Shown one piece after another: positions 53,169-62,993 of a stretch of DNA of 64,000 nt; position 1 is the stretch's first letter, and every line of letters starts with the position of its first letter. The position numbers and the translations under genes were made by a program. Under the pieces are notes generated by a model that saw nothing but the letters and a program-made list of their open reading frames with translations, was not told the DNA's origin and ran no database searches. The stretch is from Stentor coeruleus (taxonomy: Eukaryota; Ciliophora; Heterotrichea; Heterotrichida; Stentoridae): positions 20,513-84,512 of the forward strand of contig MPUH01000193.1 in assembly GCA_001970955.1 (NCBI GenBank), written 5' to 3'.

Positions 53169-53978
53169 ATGGAAAATAGTCTTGAGAAAATTTCAAAAAG
53201 CTCTGCTTATGAGATCGGTCAATTCCTCAATCTCCAGTTGAAAAAATACTTTGGATTTAAGCTTTCAAGGAAATCATCATATAGCTTAAGGTCAATCACA
53301 TGCATTAATGCAGCTACATCCCATAGAATACGTCCTAGTTCTAGGGATAATTTAGGTAAAAGAGTACCTCAAGATTCTAATCCAATACGTTTATCATTTA
53401 ACAGAACCCCACAAGGAAAATCTAATTCATATGAAATTGAAGTATCTCTTATGATTCATAATATCTTTAGTAAAATCGGTGAAAAATATGCTGGAACTCA
53501 TTGGGTACAAATTAAAGGGGAAAGGTCTTTTAATAAATGTGTACTTATACAAGTTTTTCTTGATTGTTATGTTTGTGATCAGAATCTTATGAGTTATCTC
53601 ATGTCCCCATGTATTGGGATTGAATGGATTAGTTCAGAAACATTTTTTAAATGTTTTGAACAGGTTCAGGTTGGATCATTGAGGAATTCTTTTGTTTCAA
53701 GTAAATTGGTCAAGTTAAAAAATAAGAGTTTTTATGTAGAGAAAATGCTTTGTAAGGGTTATTTAGTTTTTTATTCAGTTGTTAATTTTTATACGGGTGA
53801 AGATTTAGATAGAGATAATTTGGCTAAAGCTTTGGGGATGGTTGAGAAAAGATCGAAAATCTATTTGGAAAATCATGTAGAGAAGATTATGGATAGGCTT
53901 GCAGAATTGCATAAGCGTCCTGTGCACAGTATTTCTTTTAATGACTTTTATAAAATAATATTGGAATTAGAGTTGTAA
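53169..53978 (+). CDS. Unrecognised 269-aa protein
   Basis: The first 90 residues are basic and Ser-rich; the remaining 180 are mixed alpha/beta and look globular, with several cysteines (SFNKCVLIQVFLDCYVCDQN) and a helical C-terminus (YLENHVEKIMDRLAEL). There is no TM, signal or known motif. The start ATGG follows TTTATAATA, as in other genes here. Length, codon use and a sensible C-terminus support it as real; I cannot name a function or family. Confidence 0.65.
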   Translation: MENSLEKISKSSAYEIGQFLNLQLKKYFGFKLSRKSSYSLRSITCINAATSHRIRPSSRDNLGKRVPQDSNPIRLSFNRTPQGKSNSYEIEVSLMIHNIFSKIGEKYAGTHWVQIKGERSFNKCVLIQVFLDCYVCDQNLMSYLMSPCIGIEWISSETFFKCFEQVQVGSLRNSFVSSKLVKLKNKSFYVEKMLCKGYLVFYSVVNFYTGEDLDRDNLAKALGMVEKRSKIYLENHVEKIMDRLAELHKRPVHSISFNDFYKIILELEL

Positions 53979-54389
53979 TAAGTGAAGAGTTTTAGGTTTG
54001 AGAAAAGTTTGAAGAGTTGGTAGAATTTAGATTAAAAGGAGGATTTTGTAGAAATGTAGTGGATTTTAAGATATATTAGGTGCTGTGTTTGGATGTGGTA
54101 TATTGAAATATTATTATAATTTTTATGATAGAATCAATTTGTATAGAGGAATCAATTTGTGTTAGTTAGATGAATAATTGTTGTAGAAATATTATAAGTG
54201 TGTTATGAAATTAGATAAAATTATAGTTTTCTTTAAGGTAAGAGAAAATATAAATTTAATGGTAATTAGAATTGTGGAATATTTAGTGTAATATATAGTT
54301 TATAAGAAGTTATCAATAATACTTAAAAAATATACATAAATAATCAGCATGACATTAGTCAGCAACAAATAACCATAAAAAAGAATTAT
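53979..54389. other. Convergent intergenic region, 410 bp, no gene seen
   Basis: G/T-rich on the left (54001-54090 has many G and hardly any C) and A/C-richer in the last 60 bases. No gene or RNA was recognised. Confidence 0.5.
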
Positions 54390-57380
54390 CTAATTAGTGG
54401 GAACAATAATCCTCTGCTTATAAAAAGTAGGTCTTCTTATTGAGTTCTCAAATCCACCAGTAATTATTTGAGAGTCATCAATCCTTGAATCGCCAATACT
54501 CGATATTTCTTCATTTTGGCAGTCTTTTGGAGCATTAACCCTACTGTTAGTTTTTATATAAAAACTCTTTAAAGCTTCACTAACTGATATCCCTTTATAA
54601 AGACATAAAGAAAAATCCTTTGGAAACATCATAACAATACTTTCTTCTTCGATTTCACGTATTTTTCCACTAGGTTTTATAATATGTCCTTTAAGTTTTG
54701 AATATGGTAGTCCTTTAAAAACAAACCCCCCTTCTCTAAATGAAATAGATTTACCTCTATCAAGTTTTGCAACAGTAGAAGCTCCAGCGATTCTTATAAT
54801 ATATTTTTCATTAGCATCAACTAAATCAAAAATTCTTCGATTCAATAAAATATATTCTTCAGCTGCCTCTTTGTATAAGTCACTTACAAAACTTTGATAT
54901 TCTATAATTTCTTTAGGAATAACTGCTAAAATAGCATATGTATATGTTTTAGCAGTACTTAAATATGTATTTGATAACCCTGGAAGTAAATATTGAACAC
55001 CAACAATATTCCCAATAATTAACTCTTGGTCAATCCATGAACTTTTTTCATTAACCCTACCTCGGATTATAAAAAAAGCTCCTTTAAACTCTTCACCTTC
55101 TTCAAACACATTAGTATCTGGTTGGTATTTTTTTTCAATAATTTTGCTTAATAAAAAATTCATCTCAGAACTATCAGCTCCGGGGAATCTATTAATCATA
55201 ATTTCTCTTAGTATTGGCATTGAAGGAAGACCTTTAAAAGTTATGATTCTTATTGCACTTTCAACTGTATTAATCAAAGTTTCATATTCAATTTCATTTA
55301 TTAACCCATGCTTATAGATCTTTTCTACAGTTTTTCTTTGATAATACAACAAAGCTTTAGAGCTTCTTTTTGTTTGCACTTCAGATAAAATTTCAGGATA
55401 AGTATCAATAACATAAGCCCTAAGAAATTCTTGTGCCTTATCTATTTCTTCTTCTGCTTCTTTAATAATTTCTTCAAATACTGTTTTATCAATATCAATT
55501 TCCATTTTATCTATAAGTTCTTCAGTTTCTTTATGATACTTAATAAAATTATGTGCAACATCATAAGCTTGTATAACTTTCTTATATAATAACCTTCTAA
55601 ATATTCCTCCTATACATTTTATTGTAGACAATCTTGAGTAAAATCTAAATAAAGATGGTTTAAATATAATATTTTTTACTATACTCCAATCATGCATTTT
55701 ATAAGTATCTTTATCTAATGATAAATTGCATGAATTCATAAGTATTAATGAAGATTCTCCATTACACATTCCAGTCTCAAAAGCATGTAAATAAAGTCCT
55801 TTAAGGGTGTTAAAATATCTTCTACGCATTTCAACTTTTAAATTTCCACGGGTTAAAGTAAATTGTGAAGTAAAGTTTCTTAACAGTTCTTTTGCTTCAT
55901 GAGTTTTGGATTTATGAAGCATTTTCTTACCTTTTTTTGATTTCTTGAGGATACTTTTAACTAATTGTGATGGACCAGCAAGTTTTAAAACATTATCCCA
56001 GTGTATAAGTTTAAAATCCTTATCGCTTTGAAGTTGTCCTATTTTATTTTCAAATTCTTCGACGATTGCTTTTGTAACACCAGCCAACATGTTTTCTTGA
56101 ACGTCGTTGATTTCTTCTAAACGTAAAAATTTTATGATATACTTGAAGAAAAAGGGGCTTAAGAGTAAAGATATCCATGAAGTGCCGATTACCAGATAAA
56201 TTGTTAGAACTTTGAATTTTTCTTCATTAAAATGGCTGTCGTTTAGGATAATAAAAGCTAAAATGCAGTTGAAAATCCCTCTGATATTAGCAAAAATACA
56301 TGTAACAATATCTTTAAACCCAACCCCATATCCAAAATTCTTAAGTAAAGGTACATGGACAATAATCCCAATAGCTCTAATAACATAAGAAATCAAAAAT
56401 ACTATAATCACACAAGCATAATCAAAGCTTTCAAGTTCAGAATTCTCATAAACACTATAATTAGCCATAGTAATCCCTGATGCAATATATAAAATACCTT
56501 CAATATCTTTACTTAAAACATTAATAAAAATTATCATTTCTTCTTGTATATCACTACTTATAATAGTCTTACCATAAGCTGAAATATATAATCCATAAAC
56601 TAAAATCCCAACAGGTCCTGACACTTTAATTGAAGTAGAAAAGCAAGTAAAAAATAATAGATAAGCAACAGATAATATAAATGTTGTCTCAATATGTAAA
56701 TCATTTAATATTCTTTTAACAATAATTGACATACATATTGAAAATATTGTTCCAATAAATATCCCACCTAATATAAGTCTAAATACAAATGATATACTTT
56801 CAGGTACAGCAGGAGAATCATTGATTATATTTAATATAACTTCAAAGATCACTAATACAATAGCTTGGTTAAAGAGGGTTTCTCCAAATATTAAAGCTTC
56901 AAGTCGTTCAGAGGCAAAGATTTCTTTTAGAATAGAATTTGTAGCTAGATGGTCAGGAAAAGTTAGAAGAAGACCAAGGATTATGAGTTTGTCCCAAGAA
57001 AAGCTGTAGCCAAGAATGTATTTGAGACTAAATCCCATTAATACCGCATTAAGCATTGTTAATGTTGTTGAAAGGCATAAAATCTGCCAGAACTCTTTTT
57101 TAATCGTATACCAATTCGCAGTTAGCGAAGATTCTAAGATTAAAATTGGTAACACAATCAAAAACACAACATCGATATCAATACTAGGAATAAGTTCAAC
57201 TGCTTCTTTAAGGATTTCTAAATGTGGTCCTATCACTCTTAAAACAAAGCCTAAAGTTAGTATTAGCATGCCAGTAGGCACTTTCAATAGACGGTTTATT
57301 TCACGGACTATGATAAGAGAAAGTAAGCTGATGAAGATGTAAAATACTATATAGGCAGAATGATGTAAAGTTGTCGACAT
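54390..57380 (-). CDS. Na+/H+ exchanger-like protein with cyclic-nucleotide-binding domain (sNHE/SOS1 type)
   Basis: 996 aa. About 12 TM helices (residues 8-430) of the CPA1/NHE fold: VPTGMLILTLGFVLRVIGP, VVFLIVLPILILESSL, and FGETLFNQAIVLVIFE, which is the site of the family's ESLLND motif. A helical cytoplasmic part with MRRRYFNTLKGLYLHAFETG resembles the region after the TMs in SOS1 and SLC9C proteins. A cyclic-nucleotide-binding fold spans about 730-850 (FEEGEEFKGAFFIIRGRV, IGNIVGVQYLLPG). There is no voltage-sensor helix set, so the plan is nearer to SOS1 than to sperm NHE. The transport Asp is replaced by Gln172 (ND to NQ) and the DPV motif by PDH, so exchange activity is doubtful. A short insertion lies 53 bp upstream of the start. 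Confidence 0.88.
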   Translation of the reverse strand: MSTTLHHSAYIVFYIFISLLSLIIVREINRLLKVPTGMLILTLGFVLRVIGPHLEILKEAVELIPSIDIDVVFLIVLPILILESSLTANWYTIKKEFWQILCLSTTLTMLNAVLMGFSLKYILGYSFSWDKLIILGLLLTFPDHLATNSILKEIFASERLEALIFGETLFNQAIVLVIFEVILNIINDSPAVPESISFVFRLILGGIFIGTIFSICMSIIVKRILNDLHIETTFILSVAYLLFFTCFSTSIKVSGPVGILVYGLYISAYGKTIISSDIQEEMIIFINVLSKDIEGILYIASGITMANYSVYENSELESFDYACVIIVFLISYVIRAIGIIVHVPLLKNFGYGVGFKDIVTCIFANIRGIFNCILAFIILNDSHFNEEKFKVLTIYLVIGTSWISLLLSPFFFKYIIKFLRLEEINDVQENMLAGVTKAIVEEFENKIGQLQSDKDFKLIHWDNVLKLAGPSQLVKSILKKSKKGKKMLHKSKTHEAKELLRNFTSQFTLTRGNLKVEMRRRYFNTLKGLYLHAFETGMCNGESSLILMNSCNLSLDKDTYKMHDWSIVKNIIFKPSLFRFYSRLSTIKCIGGIFRRLLYKKVIQAYDVAHNFIKYHKETEELIDKMEIDIDKTVFEEIIKEAEEEIDKAQEFLRAYVIDTYPEILSEVQTKRSSKALLYYQRKTVEKIYKHGLINEIEYETLINTVESAIRIITFKGLPSMPILREIMINRFPGADSSEMNFLLSKIIEKKYQPDTNVFEEGEEFKGAFFIIRGRVNEKSSWIDQELIIGNIVGVQYLLPGLSNTYLSTAKTYTYAILAVIPKEIIEYQSFVSDLYKEAAEEYILLNRRIFDLVDANEKYIIRIAGASTVAKLDRGKSISFREGGFVFKGLPYSKLKGHIIKPSGKIREIEEESIVMMFPKDFSLCLYKGISVSEALKSFYIKTNSRVNAPKDCQNEEISSIGDSRIDDSQIITGGFENSIRRPTFYKQRIIVPTN

Positions 57381-57433
57381 ATTTGTTAATATAAAACACT
57401 AATGAATAAAGAGTTTATTTTTATGTATAAGAT

Positions 57434-57599
57434 GTTTAAAGTTTAAAGTAGATGATAGTTAAGGTGGCATGGTTTAAACCTTGTCCGATCGAGATTTTTT
57501 GTCCTACAATCTCTTTCTTTAGGCAGATTCGGTATATTAAACCACTCATTGTCCCTGGCTATGTGACCTTTACTTGGCTGAGGAGGTCTTTACTATTTC
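57434..57599 (-). mobile_element. 166-bp retroelement-like insertion with 14-bp target-site duplication, copy B
   Basis: The insertion is bounded by direct repeats of TTTATGTATAAGAT at 57420-57433 and 57600-57613. It is about 90% identical to copy A at 47718-47890. Read on the minus strand it ends in ACTTTAAACTTTAAAC, a short tandem-repeat tail. A target duplication of this length plus a simple-repeat tail shared between copies, with the other end different, fits target-primed reverse transcription (SINE or 5'-truncated LINE). No RT motif or clear pol III box was recognised. Confidence 0.75.
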
Positions 57600-57613
57600 T
57601 TTATGTATAAGAT

Positions 57614-59129
57614 ATTAAGTTCATTTATAGCTATTTTATTATAAATTTAGATAAGTTAATAATTTTTGCTTGGAAAAGTGGATTCGCTTAAAGAAAAGAT
57701 TTTGTTTATTTTGAAAGCTTAAAGATTTTGTGGAATTACGGGTTTTTAGAAGATAAAGGTGGCTTAAGGTTACATTTGGAGATATATGGATTTAGGAAAA
57801 TTTGGTTTCATGAGTTTTTGAAGTTGAATCATAAGTAAATCATTTTAAATATTTCGCTATTGTATTATCATTAAAACTACAAGTAGGTTTTTAAAGAACT
57901 ATAATAAATTACTTTAAGACCAAAGACGCAAAATGCACATAATGGGATTAATTAAAAATCTACAAGCCTAAATCTCATTAACTTTTTTTAAAGATTAAAA
58001 CAATGAAATATAAGCCTTTTTATTTTTTTTGTTTAGCATATTAGGAATATTTGTGTATTATGATTAAATTACTACATAAATGCATTACTAAAACTATTAA
58101 TAATAACTAAATTATTTATTAAAAATAGTATAACAACAATAACAAAAAAACTTTCTGTTATGCTTATAGGATTTATTATTACTAAATGTAAAATCATGGA
58201 ATACAAATAGTCAATCATAAAAACATTTTATTATTACCACAAAAACCTATAAATTAAACTCCTGAAAACAAAATATACTTAAAAAACTTTCTTAAAACTA
58301 TAATGATGATTTATGTTAATTTATTAACTAATTATTATAATTTTTAAAGATATAAAGGTTATTAAGTTTGCTAAAAAAAATCTATTAAGCGTATCTAACT
58401 CTTATTCTTTTGAAATATAAAATAAATATTAACAACTAAATAGCCATAAAAATAAAAGGTCTTCTACTGTTAAGTTATTTGTTTATCACTTATAAAAATT
58501 CAAACTCTTCATCATTGATTCAGTTTACTTTAGATTTTCTTATTTAATTAATAATTATTCTCAAGTAACAAACAAATAAACAACAAAATTTAATTTTATA
58601 TTTTCTTTATATTTCATTAAAGTATGTAATAATTCTATGGGTATTTAAAATAATTACTAGTTTATCATATCTCTGTAATCTATCGAAATCTTATAAAAAA
58701 AATTATAATTTTTACAAAGAATTAGCAACTATCCGCTCATTAACACTGTTAATTCCTCTTAAGTAGTGTGAGTTATAATAATACAAAACTATGAAAAATA
58801 AATTACTATTAAATAAAAATTTAGCTGATATTTAACAAAAACTTTATAATAACTAAAATGAATTACTACACTTCTTAAACTAAACTAAAAGTCGATATTA
58901 TCTAACTCTGCTAAGAATTATAAGCCATTTCTATTATAAATTACCCCTAAATTAAAAGAATAAAGCCAATTGTTTTTAGAGGATATACATGATTATTCCT
59001 ACTGTATTTGATTACTTATAACTCAATATAACTTAATAATTTAGTCTGAATCAATTTTAAATCTAATTCCAAGCTTTTTTTATTGCTAAAATAAATACAT
59101 CCTATAAGTTTCTTGAGTTTTTCTTTTCT
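57614..59129. other. Gene-poor AT-rich stretch, 1.5 kb
   Basis: No open frame with protein-like content, tRNA or intact repeat was recognised. The sharp GT/AC switch seen elsewhere is weak here. It borders the decayed transposase and may contain further unrecognised relics. Confidence 0.45.
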
Positions 59130-59886
59130 CTAAATTATTTGATCGACTTTATTTCCATTACTATTTTTATTTTTTGCCAATAAAGACATAGGAATTTTTA
59201 TACCCCAAATACTTTGAATATTATTTATATAAACTCTAGTTTCTTGATTAATAAATCCTTTAAAATAGTTTAAATAATAAAATATACACCCAAGATACCT
59301 AATCTTTGATAATGTCTATATCCACTAGTCATAATTATAAACCCTAGCCTTATATATCTGCTAATTTTATCTAAAAGTTACCTGTAAATCAAATTTCTGC
59401 TATTTTAATAACACCTTCATCTCAAAGGGTAAGTTCAAATCATCCAAGTATCTCAGTCTCTTTAAATTTGTGGCTTTATGATACTTCACCTTCTTATATT
59501 TACTCATATATATTTAAATCTCAATACCCAATTATTTGATTTTCTTCACTCAGATCTGAATCAATAACTTCTAAACTATTTTATATAAAAGTTTAGAAAT
59601 TTAACCCAACTGAAGTTTTGTGAGCCAAAGGTAACATATAAACACAATCTTTACTAATAGAAGCTTATGCAATAAAATATTATCTCAGTCCATAAAATAA
59701 CCTCGGTTCCCTGCATATTTTTGTTTTTGTACACCTGAAAAAGTCTTTTAAATTTTTCAATGTAAATTCAACATTTCTATGAAAATTTACAAATTCTACC
59801 TCATCATAAAAAATATAATTACCAGCAATATAATCTATACATTTTACATAAATATCGAATGCTTCCATAAATCCAAATATATCCAT
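59130..59886 (-). pseudogene. Decayed ISXO2/IS1595 (Merlin-type) transposase
   Basis: About 250 codons with several stops and at least two frameshifts, but the family's landmarks appear in order. They are a zinc-like FFRCTKTKICREPRLFYG; ASISKDCVYMLPLAHKTSV (the helical YLWAxxTSV region); VIDSDLSEE (VIDWYxxLRE); SKYKKVKYHKA (ESKFGKRKYHRG); LLDKISRYIRLGFIIMTS (LLxxIxxYIxPGxxIITD); ILGVYFIILNY (LGYxHxxVNH); and FINQETRVYINNIQSIW (FVDPETGxHTQNIESxW). The Asp of ITD is now Ser and the IDES acidic pair is lost. The length matches intact Merlin transposases. The 68-codon open stretch at its 5' end is part of this relic. No TIRs were found. Confidence 0.78.
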
Positions 59887-60185
59887 TTATTAATTTAAAA
59901 CATATTGGCTACTGACTTAAAAAAATGCTTATAAAGGTATTACCCTTATAAGAAATTCTCATGAAGAATAACCTTATTTTTTATAATAAAAATTTGATTC
60001 AAACAAGCTATTTAGAATATTTTTTTCAAGTATAAAATTTTCTTTTTCATCAGAAACATGATAAGACAATTTTTTGACGAATTCAGTAGGATTTTTATAT
60101 GGCTTTTATGATATTGTTAATAGCTAAGACTTAGAATTTTAGAATTACATCAAAAGATTTTAAAAGAACTATATTACTATTTCAT
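59887..60185. other. Intergenic, 300 bp, no gene seen
   Basis: AT-rich DNA between the transposase relic and the C2H2 gene's stop. Nothing recognisable. Confidence 0.45.
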
Positions 60186-60653
60186 CTAAATTATCCTAGG
60201 CAAGCTGACAGAAAATTGTGGCCCTGATAACTCAGGAAGAAAAATTATCTCTTCCGTGGATTTTATTGAATAATCTTTCGGCTCACTTGTAAATTGTTTC
60301 ATAAATAGTGTTAGCTTAATAGTTTTTACCTTTAGTTCTTTGAATTCATTTTGTTTGCGCAATTGAATATTTAGTTCCTGATGTAACTTTTTATGATGAG
60401 ATAGTTGGCTGTTTTGTCTAAATGTCATCCCACAAAGTGGTACTTTGCATATGTAAGGCTTGGCAAGAGTATGGGTATAGGCATGCTCTTGTAAATTTTG
60501 TTTGGAAGAAAGATATTTACCACATTTTCTACAGCGAAAACGTTTGATTTTACAATGGTTTGACTCGTAATGACGCTGTAGATTGTATTTGTTACTATAG
60601 GTCTTTGTGCATCCTGCAAATTTACATTGAAATAAGTTTGGGCTCTTGGACAT
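60186..60653 (-). CDS. C2H2 zinc-finger protein
   Basis: 155 aa starting MSKSPNLFQCKFAGC. Three fingers cover residues 9-95: C-x4-C...H-x4-H (YNLQRHYESNH), C-x2-C...H-x3-H (LSSKQNLQEHAYTH) and C-x4-C...H-x3-H (RQNSQLSHHKKLH). The C-x4-C spacing in fingers one and three is of the TFIIIA/ZIC type. The last 60 residues are Lys- then Thr/Ser-rich with no domain. It is a probable DNA- or RNA-binding protein, alone in a gene-poor stretch. Confidence 0.75.
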   Translation of the reverse strand: MSKSPNLFQCKFAGCTKTYSNKYNLQRHYESNHCKIKRFRCRKCGKYLSSKQNLQEHAYTHTLAKPYICKVPLCGMTFRQNSQLSHHKKLHQELNIQLRKQNEFKELKVKTIKLTLFMKQFTSEPKDYSIKSTEEIIFLPELSGPQFSVSLPRII

Positions 60654-61035
60654 TAAATGCTGTCTTGAATAATATTAATTTTTTTTGTTAACATAATAGA
60701 AATTTTATACAAAAGAACCAGTGAGAAGGCTCTGCAATCAGAATAAGCACGATCTTAGAGTATTGATAATAAATTTCTATTCGGAAAAATTAGACGGAGA
60801 AAAAAATATGTTTTGTCTTAGATAGGCTGTACTTTTTATGGAAAAATAGTCGAATTTTAGATATCATACTAGAACTAAATGATTATCTGGAGAAAGTTAT
60901 ATATATATAATAGAATTTAAAAGAGTCTCGTGACGATTTATACATATATTTATTTACCTGATTTAGCTTTTAATATCACTGAGCGACAGTGAGTCTAAAA
61001 AGCCAAAAAAAATCTAAAATTTAATTTTTATTCAA
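60654..61035. other. Intergenic, 380 bp, no gene seen
   Basis: AT-rich. A small inverted repeat CACTG-AGCGA-CAGTG lies near 60979. No gene was recognised. Confidence 0.4.
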
Positions 61036-61401
61036 TTATTGGCTGAAATTTTTTCCATAAGGGGTATATAAAACCCTGAAAATCTTAAAGGGGAAAACAC
61101 TTGAATCAAATTCATTTAACCACTTCACTCTTCTATACAAAATTTGTATTCCGACAACTTTAAATAGAATTTGCTTAGTGTCAATGTATATTTTCTTGAT
61201 TTTCTGTATATCCATAGCCTTTGCAAAACCTATGCAAGCTGATAATACAATATTTTCCCCAGCTTTTAAGTCTTTTCTTGCAGAGTCCAAAAAGATTCTT
61301 CGATAATTAGCAGTTACTTGGTCTCTTGAAACGACAATCTTAATTTTTATCCTAGTTATGTTGTATAAGCATCTGAATGTATATTGCCAAAAACTTTGCA
61401 T
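61036..61401 (-). CDS. Small Alba-like protein (tentative)
   Basis: 121 aa. The core IKIVVSRDQVTANYRRIFLD, LKAGENIVLSACIGFAKAM, DIQKIKKIYID follows the Alba pattern of a first strand, a helix and the loop-strand xILSAxGxAIxxAvxiA before a second helix. The C-terminal 40 residues continue with basic strands. Alba proteins bind DNA or RNA (Rpp20/Rpp25 in RNase P/MRP; chromatin or mRNA regulators in protists). The match is by pattern only, and the location in a gene-poor, relic-containing stretch lowers confidence that the gene is active. A plain hypothetical protein is the alternative. Confidence 0.5.
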   Translation of the reverse strand: MQSFWQYTFRCLYNITRIKIKIVVSRDQVTANYRRIFLDSARKDLKAGENIVLSACIGFAKAMDIQKIKKIYIDTKQILFKVVGIQILYRRVKWLNEFDSSVFPFKIFRVLYTPYGKNFSQ

Positions 61402-62993
61402 TCAAATGACTTAAAAAATTTAGTCAACAGCTTCAACACTTGAAACTCACATTCTTTAATATACTCTACTTTAAATTACTTTTAAAATTATTTGAACGAA
61501 AGTTTGATTTACTTGCAGCAGAAATCCTTCCTGAAATCATTCATGAAACATGCTAAGAGATTTTTTTCCAACATGATAGAAATTTCAAAGTCTAAATCTG
61601 ATTGTAAAGGTTAAATACAAGCTGCATTAAGTATATGGGAAATTACAGTTCTATCAAGATTATATGGATAGAACACCCTAGGATTAAAGTAAAGATAAAT
61701 TGTGTATTGAATATAACTATTCTGTCATTTCTATATCAACGCCCTAGTTATCATGAAAATGCTTTTTCTTTACTTCCTCATTGTCCCGTTTCCCATAAAA
61801 TTTCCCTTAAAGACTGAGTCTAAAAATTTTTTTTAACCTCAAGCGAATATCCTTTTAATTGAGAAAATACTGACTTCTTCCCTTCAATAATTTGCAATTT
61901 CTTATGTGTGTCACTATAGCCTAAAAGCCTTAGATTATATATTGAATATCATCTTAAGATAGGTTTAAAACACTTATAATTGATTTAGATAGCAATAATT
62001 TGTTAAATAATCCTTCTGAAGCTATACAGATAGGACTATAAAATATTAAGGAAAATTTAATTGTAGGCTTTGATAAATTTTTGAAGTAATCGAAGCTCTT
62101 CTGATGGAGGGATTTTTTTTATTTTATTTTGATTAATGAGACAAGAGATAGAGATTTTAGTGTTTAAAGACCTTTATGTAATTACTTTTGTATGATGTAA
62201 TCTTCCATAATGTCTGATATGGAAGTTCAAGATGAGAACTAGGATGAAAAAAAGGAAATTCGATAAATGACGTAATAAGGTGTTTGAAATATATAAAATA
62301 CTTGTGAAATTTGGAAGTAGCTTAAAGGGTTAAATTTTTTTCAAGTAAATAAAGTTTTTTAAACGAATTTTATAACTTTTTCAAGTTAAATAAGAGTTTA
62401 TATCATATAAAAGGTGTTTGGGTTTGTATATTTTTTAATCAAATGCAAAGAAATATAATAAATAAATTTTATATTTTTTGGATTTATAGTATTGATAAAG
62501 TATGATTAATTATTTGGGTATATAAATGATTTATCATGATTTTTGTATAAAAATTTAATTAAGTTAACTTTGAATGATGATATTTATAAGCCTAGTGACT
62601 TTGATTAATCATCAGTAAATTTTTTTATGATGAAATAGATTTTATATATAAACACTTAAACTTTGAAATATCCTAGCTGGCTATTCTAATAAGCATAGAT
62701 TTTAAATACAAGAATTAAACTTCGTAGTTAAACATATAATTCTGATTAGTGATATTCCAAATTAAAATATAAAAAGCAGATTTTAATATTAAAGGTTTGA
62801 GATTTTTTTACAAACTATGTATCTTAAGTGAAGTGTTATTAAAAAATATGAAATACATTTTTTTATATACCTACATATAATTACCTCTTTTTTCTCACAC
62901 ATACAAAATTAATAAAACCATCTTAATTCTCATCAAAATCTTTTCCAAACAAATCCTCTAAAAACTAACTTCATCAAGAAATTTACTATTAAT
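61402..62993. other. Gene-poor stretch, 1.6 kb
   Basis: AT-rich. A 60-codon open frame at 61635-61817 (plus) and a broken open stretch around 61980-62180 (plus, with several stops) are the only coding-like segments; neither is recognised. The last 130 bases before the DENN-like stop are C/A/T-rich and nearly free of G. Confidence 0.45.

Noticed and set aside
59340-59640. Minus-strand reading that looks protein-like if TAA/TAG are read as Gln and TGA as Trp, as in Condylostoma
   Set aside because: All intact genes in the window use the three stops normally. The E/D/G-rich look comes partly from the G-rich minus strand, and the region is explained by a frameshifted transposase relic.
61635-61817. 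60-codon plus-strand open frame
   Set aside because: No recognisable motif; isolated in a gene-poor stretch. Could be a relic but cannot be supported.
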